Assembly: GCA_049515175.1 (NCBI GenBank)
Contig: JBEKUI010000011.1
Location: 1-34,568 of the forward strand
Origin: JACQNR01 sp049515175
GTDB lineage: Bacteria; Acidobacteriota; Terriglobia; UBA7540
Reading direction: 5' to 3'
DNA length: 34,568 bases
The position numbers and the translations under genes were made by a program. The notes under the pieces were generated by a model. It worked only from the letters and a program-made list of their open reading frames with translations, was not told the DNA's origin and did no database searches. Positions 5,561 to 12,149 of this stretch are shown here, one piece after another (position 1 is the stretch's first letter; each line of letters starts with the position of its first letter).

Positions 5561-7012
5561 ATGTCTACTCGGAGTTTCGTCGGAACCCTTTTGATGCTGC
5601 TCGCGAGCATAGTAACTACATCCTGGGGGTTCGCGGCAGACCAGAGTGCCGTCATGTTCCGTGGCAACCCTCAGCACACGGGGGAGTACGGCGGCAAGAG
5701 TAGCTACCCAATCCAGAAAGAGCGCTGGCGATTCAAGACCGGGAATGTGAACCGCTCCACCCCAGCCGTCGCCAATGGCGTGGTCTATGTGGGAAGTCAC
5801 ACCGGCAATCTCTATGCGATCGACGCCAAGACCGGCGCGGCATATTGGGTGACGCAGCTGGGCGGAGAAATATCCTCTTCGCCGGCGGTGGCTGAAGGAA
5901 CTGTTTTTGTCGGCAATGATGCGGGCTTCTACGCCTTAGATGCGAAATCCGGTGAACGGCAATGGACAATAAAAACCGGAGAGATGCTTCCCTTCACCGG
6001 ACGTTGGGACTACTTCCAATCATCGCCCACCTATTTCGCGGGGGTCGTGTATTTTGGCAGCGCCGACGGCCATATCTACGCCGCGGAGGCCAAGACCGGG
6101 AACGTCGTGTGGAAGTTCAAGACCCAGGGCCGCGTGCGCACTGCTCCGGCGCTGGCCGACTGGGTCCTCTATTGCGGCAGCATGGACGGAAACCTTTATG
6201 CGCTGGACGCCAAATCGGGCCAACTGAAGTGGAAGTTCAAGACGGCGGGGAACTCCTTCTTTCCACTTGGCGAGGTGCAATCGACTCCCACCGTAGCGGA
6301 CGGCACGGTCTACTTCGGCAGTCGGGACGGATTCCTCTACGCCGTTGACGCGCTCAGCGGGGAGAAGAAGTGGGCATATTCCCACGAAGGCTCCTGGTGC
6401 ATTTCCGGACCTGCCTTCGCGGACGGCTTGGTGTTTGCGGGAAGCTCCGATGGGCAGTTTGTGAACGCGGTGGACTCCAAAACCGGAACGGAGAAATGGC
6501 GCTTCAAGATGCCCGCGCGAGTGTTCACTTCGGGCGCCATCGCCGACGGAAACGTCTACTTCGGTTCGTGGGGCGGCGAAGTGATGTGGTTCGAAACGAA
6601 GACGGGCAAGGGCCGGGGCGGAGCCATGGCGGAAGCCGCAGTCCAGGCCTCTCCCGTAGTTGTGGACGGAGTTCTCTATTTCGGCAGCGACGATGGATAT
6701 ATCTATGCCGTCGAGCTCCCCGCGCCGCGCGAGCATCACGCGGTTAGGGTAGATCCCAAGGTTCTCGGACCGTATGTGGGCGTATACGAGATGATGCCCG
6801 GGCAGACGCTGACGGTTTCTTTGGAGGGGGAGAGACTCCTGGCGCAGATGACCGGGCAGAACAAGCTCGAGCTGCTGCCGGAGTCAGAAACCAAGTTCTT
6901 TGTTGCGGATTCTCCCGCCGAACTCGAATTCTTCAAGAACGACAAGGGCGTATGCACCAGCCTCAAGCTGCGGCAAGGGGAGTTCGAGTTTACTCTGAAG
7001 AAGGTGAAGTAG
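5561..7012 (+). CDS. Secreted PQQ-type beta-propeller protein with DUF3471-like C-terminus
   Basis: This encodes 483 residues from ATG 5561, chosen over a GTG at 5519 because a signal peptide begins there (MSTRSFVGTLLMLLASIVTT..GFAA) and an ACGAGG ribosome site precedes it. The body is seven or eight repeats of the PQQ/BamB type, each with a strand pattern such as VYVGSHTGNLYAIDAKTG and a Trp-rich blade (KWKFKT). About 95 C-terminal residues (VLGPYVGVYEMMPGQTLTVS onward) look like the DUF3471 domain, often attached to secreted hydrolases. No catalytic residues for a quinoprotein dehydrogenase are evident, so a binding or scaffold role in the periplasm is more likely. The downstream MBL-fold gene starts 62 nt later on the same strand. 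Confidence 0.82.
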   Translation: MSTRSFVGTLLMLLASIVTTSWGFAADQSAVMFRGNPQHTGEYGGKSSYPIQKERWRFKTGNVNRSTPAVANGVVYVGSHTGNLYAIDAKTGAAYWVTQLGGEISSSPAVAEGTVFVGNDAGFYALDAKSGERQWTIKTGEMLPFTGRWDYFQSSPTYFAGVVYFGSADGHIYAAEAKTGNVVWKFKTQGRVRTAPALADWVLYCGSMDGNLYALDAKSGQLKWKFKTAGNSFFPLGEVQSTPTVADGTVYFGSRDGFLYAVDALSGEKKWAYSHEGSWCISGPAFADGLVFAGSSDGQFVNAVDSKTGTEKWRFKMPARVFTSGAIADGNVYFGSWGGEVMWFETKTGKGRGGAMAEAAVQASPVVVDGVLYFGSDDGYIYAVELPAPREHHAVRVDPKVLGPYVGVYEMMPGQTLTVSLEGERLLAQMTGQNKLELLPESETKFFVADSPAELEFFKNDKGVCTSLKLRQGEFEFTLKKVK

Positions 7013-7073
7013 ACTTCAGCGTGCCGCTCCGGTCCGGAACACCAGAGGCATTGCGGTGTGATAGCATTCCTTC

Positions 7074-8084
7074 ATGCGCCGGGCACTGCTTTCAATTTGT
7101 TTTCTCCTTTCCTGCCTGGGCATCGCCAGGGGGAAAGCACTCCACGTCTATTTTGTTGATGCCGAAGGCGGCCAGGCAACACTAATCGTTGCGCCCTCCG
7201 GCGAGTCATTGCTGATTGATACGGGCTGGCCGGATTTCGAAGGGCGCGATGCGAAGCGCATTGTGGCCGCGGCCCGAGCGGCGGGGGTGAAGCGGCTGGA
7301 TTACGTGCTGGTAACTCACTACCACATGGATCATGTGGGTGGGGTGCCACAACTGGCGGAGAAGATCCCGGTCGGGACCTTCATCGATCACGGTCCGAGT
7401 GTGGAATCCGGCGAGCGGGAGGAGGCGTTGCTCGCGGCCTACCGGCCCGTCCTGGCGAAGGCTCGCCACCTGGTGGTCAAGCCGGGCGACCGGATTCCTG
7501 TCGCGGGCATCGAAGTGGAGGTGCTGGCGGCAGCGGGACACACCCTCAGTTCGCCTCTGCCCGGCGCCGGCGGGCCCAATCCACTCTGCCCAGAAGTGCA
7601 GCCGAAAGAGGAGGACAAGAGCGAGAATGCCCAGTCCGTGGGCATCCTGCTCACTTTTGGGAAGTTCCGCATGATTGATCTGGGCGACCTCACGTGGAAC
7701 AAGGAGCTCGAACTGGCCTGCCCCGCGAATCGTCTGGGGCAGGTGGATCTTTACATGAGCACCCATCACGGGTCTTCACTTTCTGGCCCCGCCGCGATGG
7801 TGCACGCCCTGCACCCGCGCGTCGCGGTCATGAACAATGGCGCGCGCAAGGGCGGTGACGCCTCGGCGTGGCAGATCATCCACAGCTCGCCGGGCCTCGA
7901 GGATATCTGGCAGCTTCACTGTGCCGTTGAGGCCGGGGAGAAGAACAACACCTCCGAACCTTTCATCGCCAACCTGGACGAGCAATGCAAGGGTTACGCC
8001 GTCAACCTGATAGCGGAAGCGGACGGCTCATTCAGCGTGACGAACACGCGCAATGGCTTTTCAAGGCGGTATAATCCGCGGTAG
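7074..8084 (+). CDS. Secreted metallo-beta-lactamase-fold hydrolase (ComEC-like domain)
   Basis: This encodes 336 residues. A signal peptide (MRRALLSICFLLSCLGIARG) is followed by the fold: HVYFVDAEGGQATLIV, LLIDTGW (Asp about 49) and the zinc motif THYHMDHVGG (His82, His84, Asp86, His87). Further ligands may be Asp/His in the MIDLGDLTW and STHHGS segments. The arrangement matches the MBL domain of ComEC and its free-standing relatives, which act on nucleic acids or other phosphoesters; the substrate here is unknown. It follows the propeller gene by 62 nt and may share its transcript. No strong ribosome site is visible before the ATG. Confidence 0.82.
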   Translation: MRRALLSICFLLSCLGIARGKALHVYFVDAEGGQATLIVAPSGESLLIDTGWPDFEGRDAKRIVAAARAAGVKRLDYVLVTHYHMDHVGGVPQLAEKIPVGTFIDHGPSVESGEREEALLAAYRPVLAKARHLVVKPGDRIPVAGIEVEVLAAAGHTLSSPLPGAGGPNPLCPEVQPKEEDKSENAQSVGILLTFGKFRMIDLGDLTWNKELELACPANRLGQVDLYMSTHHGSSLSGPAAMVHALHPRVAVMNNGARKGGDASAWQIIHSSPGLEDIWQLHCAVEAGEKNNTSEPFIANLDEQCKGYAVNLIAEADGSFSVTNTRNGFSRRYNPR

Positions 8085-8341
8085 GGCTATCAGCAAACTT
8101 GGTTATTGAAATCCGGCCCGGTCCGTTGGAGAGGGTGTTCCCGTCCAATTGGGAAGAATGGGGGCCCGTTAATGCTGAGGTCTCCCCAAGCATGAGGGGG
8201 TTTGTGGTCGCTTCCGAGCATGCCGTGCCATTCTAAACGAAGAATCCGCAAGTGGGTGTCCCATTCGAGCACCTGCGGACAATTCGCTTCGCTCTGGACG
8301 AAAACGCCGGAACTTTAATATTTCACCTCAAGGAGGAAACC

Positions 8342-8845
8342 ATGGCAGGTAAAGCAAAACCTATTCCCGAGGGATTACACACGGTCACGCCACATCTCGT
8401 CATTCGCGATGCGGCGAAGGCCATTGAGTTCTATAAGAAAGCGTTCGGAGCGCAGGTCGTGGGCGTCCACCATATGCCGGACGGAAAAGTCATGCACGCC
8501 GAGTTGAAGATCGGCGACTCGGTGGTAATGCTCGCGGACGAATTTCCTGGCGCCCCGTGCCTCTCGCCGCAGTCCGTGGGCGGGACCACCAGTGTGATGC
8601 ATATCTATGTCGAAGACGCGGACTCGCGGTACAACAGTGCCGTGGCGGCGGGTGCGACGGCCCTCATGCCGGTGATGGATATGTTCTGGGGTGACCGCTA
8701 CGGACAGGTCAAGGACCCCTTCGGCCATGTCTGGGCGATTGCCACACACACGGAGGATGTACCTCCGGCGGAACTCGAGAAGCGTGGCGCCGCCATGTTC
8801 GCCGAAATGGCCAAGCAGGCGCAGGCCAAAGCAAAAGCGAGTTAG
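8342..8845 (+). CDS. VOC-superfamily protein (glyoxalase/PhnB-like)
   Basis: This encodes 167 residues from ATG 8342; AGGAGG ends 5 nt before it, so an upstream in-frame start at 8252 is rejected. The pattern is the PhnB-like VOC fold: TVTPHLVIRDAAKAIEFYKK, FGAQVVG, MPDGKVMHAELKIGDSVVML and WGDRYGQVKDPFGHVWAIAT. Members bind a metal through His/Glu residues in the paired beta-alpha-beta modules and do isomerisation, ring-opening or resistance chemistry; many remain unassigned. The C-terminus carries a charged Ala/Lys helix (AEMAKQAQAKAKAS). The 257 nt in front of it hold only an imperfect hairpin (8246-8278) and no gene. Confidence 0.88.
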   Translation: MAGKAKPIPEGLHTVTPHLVIRDAAKAIEFYKKAFGAQVVGVHHMPDGKVMHAELKIGDSVVMLADEFPGAPCLSPQSVGGTTSVMHIYVEDADSRYNSAVAAGATALMPVMDMFWGDRYGQVKDPFGHVWAIATHTEDVPPAELEKRGAAMFAEMAKQAQAKAKAS

Positions 8846-8880
8846 CTTCACGAGACCCGATGGCGCCCAAAAGGTTCCTT

Positions 8881-9591
8881 ATGAGAATCGCACTATCCGT
8901 GTCACAGAAGGAAAAAGCCAAGGGCAAGGAATCACCCTATTTTCGGGCGTTCGTGGCCTCTGGCGCGAAGGCCCAGGAACTTGAACTGGTGACAGCGTCG
9001 GACGCGCGGCGCGTCAGGGCGGAGGATTACGACGGCATTCTCTTTGCCGGCGGTGAAGACGTCGATCCGGCCCTCTATGAGGAACAGACGAAGTACGACA
9101 ACGTGCATGTGGACCGCGCGCGCGACGATTTTGAGTTTGCACTGCTCGACCAGGCGCTCGACCGGCGGCTTCCAATTCTAGGCATCTGTCGCGGCATCCA
9201 GATGATCAACGTGAAATTCGGCGGGACGCTGCACCAGGATCTGGGACGCGACGGCGCCGCTCATTTGGAGCACAAACAGGCTGGAAGCCGCTCCGGCGCG
9301 ACCCACACCGTGACTCTCACCGAGCCAGAGTCCCGCCTGGGCGGTGCCATGCAGGGCAGTTGCCGCGTCAACAGCCTGCACCACCAGGCGATCAAACACA
9401 TCGGCCGGGGACTCAAGAAAACGGCGTATTCTGAGGATGGACTGGTTGAGGCGGTCGAGGCGGCGGATGACTACCCGTTCCTCGTGGCGGTCCAGTGGCA
9501 CCCCGAGGAAATGGTGGACCAACCCGAGCAGCGGAGGATTTTCGAACAGTTCATCGCCAAGTGCCGCGAGCGCGCAGCGCAGCGATTGTAG
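8881..9591 (+). CDS. Class I glutamine amidotransferase-like hydrolase (peptidase C26, PuuD-like)
   Basis: This encodes 236 residues from ATG 8881 (AAAAGG about 7 nt upstream); an ATG at 8860 would add seven residues. The catalytic triad is visible: nucleophile Cys in LGICRGIQMIN (about 103), then VQWHPEE with the His and Glu near residue 205. GILFAGGEDVDPALYEE is the oxyanion-side motif of gamma-glutamyl-gamma-aminobutyrate hydrolases, and VNSLHHQAIK is also typical. The family hydrolyses gamma-glutamyl amides in the cytosol, for example in putrescine breakdown. No other putrescine genes are nearby, so the substrate is open. Confidence 0.85.
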   Translation: MRIALSVSQKEKAKGKESPYFRAFVASGAKAQELELVTASDARRVRAEDYDGILFAGGEDVDPALYEEQTKYDNVHVDRARDDFEFALLDQALDRRLPILGICRGIQMINVKFGGTLHQDLGRDGAAHLEHKQAGSRSGATHTVTLTEPESRLGGAMQGSCRVNSLHHQAIKHIGRGLKKTAYSEDGLVEAVEAADDYPFLVAVQWHPEEMVDQPEQRRIFEQFIAKCRERAAQRL

Positions 9592-9655
9592 CGGAAGTGC
9601 TCCGTTCCCACAGGGGCGGCCAGAACCCGCCCTGACCCCACGCAGAGGTTCTCTT

Positions 9656-10003
9656 ATGCCCAGACTCACGATGTATCTCAAACCCACTTGAACGACCTGC
9701 CGCAAAGCAAGAGGTCTCTTGCTGGAAAAGGGCACTGAGCTCGAGGAGCGCGATCTGGCGAAGGATCCTCTCGCGGCCGACGAGCTCGATGCACTGATTG
9801 GAAAACGCAATTACCTCGATTTCCTCAATCCTCGCAACGAGCTCTATCGCAAATTGAAGATGAAGGAAAAGCCGCCCTCGCGTGCCCAGGCACTGAAGTG
9901 GATGTCCAAGGAGCCCAATCTGATCCGGCGCCCCATTGTTATCCGCGGCGGCGAGATCGTGCTGGGCTATGACGCGGAGAAACTGGCGAAGCTGGCAAGC
10001 TGA
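9656..10003 (+). CDS. Probable selenoprotein: ArsC/Spx-family thioredoxin-fold reductase with in-frame UGA
   Basis: Reading from ATG 9656 (AGAGG 7 nt upstream) gives MPRLTMYLKPT, a TGA at 9689-9691, then TTCRKARGLLLEKGTELEE and so on in the same frame to a TGA at 10001, for 115 residues including the UGA. In this family the residue after KPT is the redox-active Cys of a CxxC (KPTCTTCRKA type), so the UGA falls exactly on it, giving U-T-T-C. A 7-bp hairpin with loop GGUC begins 14 nt after the UGA (see 9706-9723), like a bacterial SECIS. The C-terminal half is ordinary for the family (EPNLIRRPIVIRGGEIVLGY). ArsC-like selenoproteins are known from metagenomes. A sequencing error or nonsense mutation is the alternative, but it would not explain the hairpin. 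Function: probably a glutaredoxin- or arsenate-reductase-like thiol/selenol reductase. Confidence 0.78.
9706..9723 (+). promoter_or_regulatory. SECIS-like hairpin for UGA recoding
   Basis: AGCAAGA (9706-9712) pairs perfectly with TCTTGCT (9717-9723) around loop GGTC. The loop starts 21 nt after the UGA; in E. coli fdhF the loop starts about 18 nt after its UGA and contains GGUCU, the same bases as here. Bacterial SECIS elements lie inside the coding region just after the UGA and bind SelB. Matching by eye only; covariance scoring was not run. Confidence 0.7.
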
Positions 10004-10125
10004 GCCGCGGGCGCCCTACGCCAGCATCGCAACAACTCCGTCTGTGAATCAGTCTGGCAAACCGTCCGGGGGAGGGCTATGCTAAACGCGTTGCTGGGAC
10101 GCCCTGTCTCTCGCCCGGAGGCGCC

Positions 10126-10656
10126 ATGCAGACCAAGCTCTATTTCGTAAAAGGCGACATCACCGATTTGGCGGTGGATGCGATCGTCAACGCCGCCAAT
10201 ACCGACCTCCAGTTGGGGGCGGGAGTCGCCGGAGCGATTCGCCGCAAGGGGGGCGAGAAGATTCAGGAGGCCTGCGACGAGATCGGAACCATCCGTCTCG
10301 GCGAAACGGCCGTCACCGGGGGCGGCAACCTGAAGGCGTTCTACGTGATTCATGCCGCCAGCATGACGCTGGGCGGCCGGACCAGCGCCGAGTCGCTGCG
10401 CATGTCGACACGCAACACCCTGCTGCGCGCCGAAGAGAAGGCGATCAAAACCCTGGCGTTTCCGGCCATCGGCACCGGTATCGCCGGATTTCCCATGGGG
10501 CAGTGCGCCGAGATCATGCTCAACGAGGTCTTGCGCCACCTGAAATCGCGCAGCAGCTTGGAGAAGGTCTACTTCGTCCTGTTCGACGACGCGGCCCTCC
10601 AGATTTTCGAGGAAACCCATGCGAGGCTGACGGGGCAGGCAGCGCAGGGTTCCTGA
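10126..10656 (+). CDS. Macrodomain protein (ADP-ribose / O-acetyl-ADP-ribose hydrolase type)
   Basis: This encodes 176 residues spanning a single macrodomain. Key segments are KGDITDLAVDAIVNAANTDL with the Asn pair, GAGVAGAIRRKGG, and the phosphate loop FPAIGTGIAGFPM. These are the ADP-ribose contacts of MacroD/YmdB-type enzymes, which remove ADP-ribose from proteins or deacetylate O-acetyl-ADP-ribose. One difference from the classic MacroD sequence is LQLGAGVAGAI in place of LLGGGGVDGAI, so activity should not be assumed. CGGAGG lies 5 nt before the ATG. No signal peptide is present. It is followed by a heptamer-repeat element and the methyltransferase gene. Confidence 0.88.
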   Translation: MQTKLYFVKGDITDLAVDAIVNAANTDLQLGAGVAGAIRRKGGEKIQEACDEIGTIRLGETAVTGGGNLKAFYVIHAASMTLGGRTSAESLRMSTRNTLLRAEEKAIKTLAFPAIGTGIAGFPMGQCAEIMLNEVLRHLKSRSSLEKVYFVLFDDAALQIFEETHARLTGQAAQGS

Positions 10657-10689
10657 GTTCTTGTAGCGAGCCGTCCCGCGAGAATTGCG

Positions 10690-10833
10690 GGAGTAGGAAG
10701 TGGGAAGTAGGAAGTAGGGATAAGCAGAAGTCAGCACAGAAGCCGGGCACGGCCTCTTGGGCGAGGATCCCGGCCCAATCGAAGACGGGCCCTTGTTGTT
10801 TCCATACTCCCTATTCGCTACTTCCTGCTCCCG
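10690..10833. repeat. Inverted heptamer-repeat element C
   Basis: The left arm is GGAGTAG, GAAGTGG, GAAGTAG, GAAGTAG, GGATAAG (10690-10724). The right arm is ACTCCCT, ATTCGCT, ACTTCCT, GCTCCCG (10806-10833). Reverse-complemented, the right arm begins CGGGAGCAGGAAGT against CGGGAGTAGGAAGT on the left, so the arms are true inverted copies. They flank an 81-nt core containing further GC-rich inverted pieces. It fills most of the gap between the macrodomain and methyltransferase genes and ends 12 nt before the latter's ATG. Confidence 0.8.
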
Positions 10834-10845
10834 TTCCACGACACC

Positions 10846-11982
10846 ATGCCAGGAACACCCTTGAAAGGGTATCTGCTCGATGTGGTCCGCCAGTCCGGCC
10901 CCATCACGTTCGAGCGCTACATGGAGCTGTGTCTCTACCACCCGGAGCACGGCTATTACATGCAGGGGCGGGAACGGACGGGCGTGGCGGGCGACTATTT
11001 CACCAGCCCTGATCTGCATCCCATCTTCGCGCGCCTCGTGGCGCGGCAAGCGGCGGAAATGTGGGAAAGGCTCGGTCGGCCGGCGCCCTTCACGTGGGTC
11101 GAGATGGGGGCGGGGCGCGGCCTGTTTGCGCAGGATTTTCATAGCTGGGCGGAGAGCCGTCGGCCGGAGTTCTTCCAGGCGCTGGACTACGTTGCCCTCG
11201 AGCCGGGCGCGCGCCAGCGCGAGCGGCTGGCCGAACGCTTCCGTGAGACGGCGGGGGGCGTGCGGGTTCGCGTCCTCGAGAGCCTTGACCAACTCGCGCC
11301 TGTCACCGGCTGCTTCTTCTCCAACGAACTGGTGGACGCGTTTCCCGTTCACGTTGTGGCGAGGATCGGCGGGCGGCTGAAGGAAATCTACGTGACCGGC
11401 GACGGCGAGACACTGAAGGAGAAGGCAGGACCGCTGAGCGGCACGGAGGTCGCGGCGGCGGTGGCCCGCTACGCGCACGGCATCGAGGAAGGCTGCCGCG
11501 TGGAGGTGAACCTGCGCGCGACACAGTGGATCAAGGCCGTAGCGGAAAAACTGCGGCGAGGATTCGTCATCACCATTGACTACGGAGGTCGCGCTCAGCA
11601 GCTTTACACCAGCGAGCGCCCGCGCGGTACGCTGATGGTCTATCGCGGCCACCAGGCGACGGAGGACTTCTACAGCGCGCCCGGCGAACAGGATTTGACG
11701 GCGCATGTGAACTTCAGCGCTCTGATCGACGCTGGAAAAGAAGCAGGTCTTGACTTTGCGGGATTCACCACGCAGGAGCGCTTTCTGCTCGCTCTCGGTG
11801 AAGAAGATGGTTTCCGCGATCTCTACGATCCCGGCCAAGGCGAGACCGAGCAGCTTCAGGCGCGACTGAAACTCAAACGGCTGATCAATCCGGAAGGCAT
11901 GGGGAGCATCTTCAAGGTGCTTGTCCAGTCGCGCGGGGTGAGCGCAGCGCCGATCACGGGGTTGAAGTTTCAAAGGCGGTGA
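10846..11982 (+). CDS. SAM-dependent methyltransferase, MidA/NDUFAF7 family
   Basis: This encodes 378 residues. The N-terminal signature ITFERYMELCLYHPEHGYYM and GDYFTSPDLHPIFARLVARQ are highly typical of the family; the SAM-binding glycine motif is VEMGAGRGLFAQDF (about 86-99). FFSNELVDAFPVHVV and VITIDYGG are also conserved. In mitochondria the relative methylates an arginine of complex I subunit NDUFS2; bacterial substrates are not settled. No nuo gene is in view. No clear ribosome site precedes the ATG, because the preceding bases belong to repeat element C, which may mean weak or leaderless-like translation. Confidence 0.9.
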   Translation: MPGTPLKGYLLDVVRQSGPITFERYMELCLYHPEHGYYMQGRERTGVAGDYFTSPDLHPIFARLVARQAAEMWERLGRPAPFTWVEMGAGRGLFAQDFHSWAESRRPEFFQALDYVALEPGARQRERLAERFRETAGGVRVRVLESLDQLAPVTGCFFSNELVDAFPVHVVARIGGRLKEIYVTGDGETLKEKAGPLSGTEVAAAVARYAHGIEEGCRVEVNLRATQWIKAVAEKLRRGFVITIDYGGRAQQLYTSERPRGTLMVYRGHQATEDFYSAPGEQDLTAHVNFSALIDAGKEAGLDFAGFTTQERFLLALGEEDGFRDLYDPGQGETEQLQARLKLKRLINPEGMGSIFKVLVQSRGVSAAPITGLKFQRR

Positions 11983-12024
11983 CGAGAGATGAATGAGGGT
12001 TCGCGAGTCAGAAGGATGTGAAAA

Positions 12025-12146
12025 TCTGAGTTCTGAGTGCGGAATGATGAACGACCAAGGGCGGGGAGAGATTCCGACTGGCCGCGCGAGATCGAGGCGG
12101 TGGAGGGAGCTTCACTTCGGACTCCTGAGTCCTGAATCCTGTCTCC
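12025..12146. repeat. Heptamer-repeat element D
   Basis: GGACTCC, TGAGTCC, TGAATCC, TGTCTCC form four tandem 7-base units at 12119-12146, and a shorter related tract (TCTGAGT twice) is at 12025-12038. Here the two tracts are in the same rather than inverted orientation, so this copy may be rearranged. It lies between the convergent methyltransferase and M1-peptidase genes and ends 4 nt before the latter's stop. Confidence 0.55.
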
Positions 12147-12149
12147 CCT

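Noticed and set aside
8246..8278. Hairpin CCGCAAGTG/CACCTGCGG before the VOC gene, considered as riboswitch or terminator
   Set aside because: One mismatch, no following T-run and no known riboswitch core could be recognised.
9592..9655. Inverted GC-rich pieces (AGGGGCGG/CCCGCCCT) after the C26 hydrolase gene as a terminator
   Set aside because: The stem needs a bulge and has no T-run; too weak to call.
9689..9691. UGA in the ArsC/Spx-like gene read as a nonsense mutation or sequencing error
   Set aside because: Considered seriously, but the UGA lies exactly on the redox Cys position, no other damage is present in the gene, and a SECIS-like hairpin follows at the right distance. Not fully excluded.
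9967..11973. Very long open frame on the minus strand (668 codons) opposite the macrodomain and MidA-type genes
   Set aside because: It is antisense to two clearly identified genes; its product is compositionally odd, has no motif and would overlap them completely. GC-rich coding regions often leave the antisense frame open.
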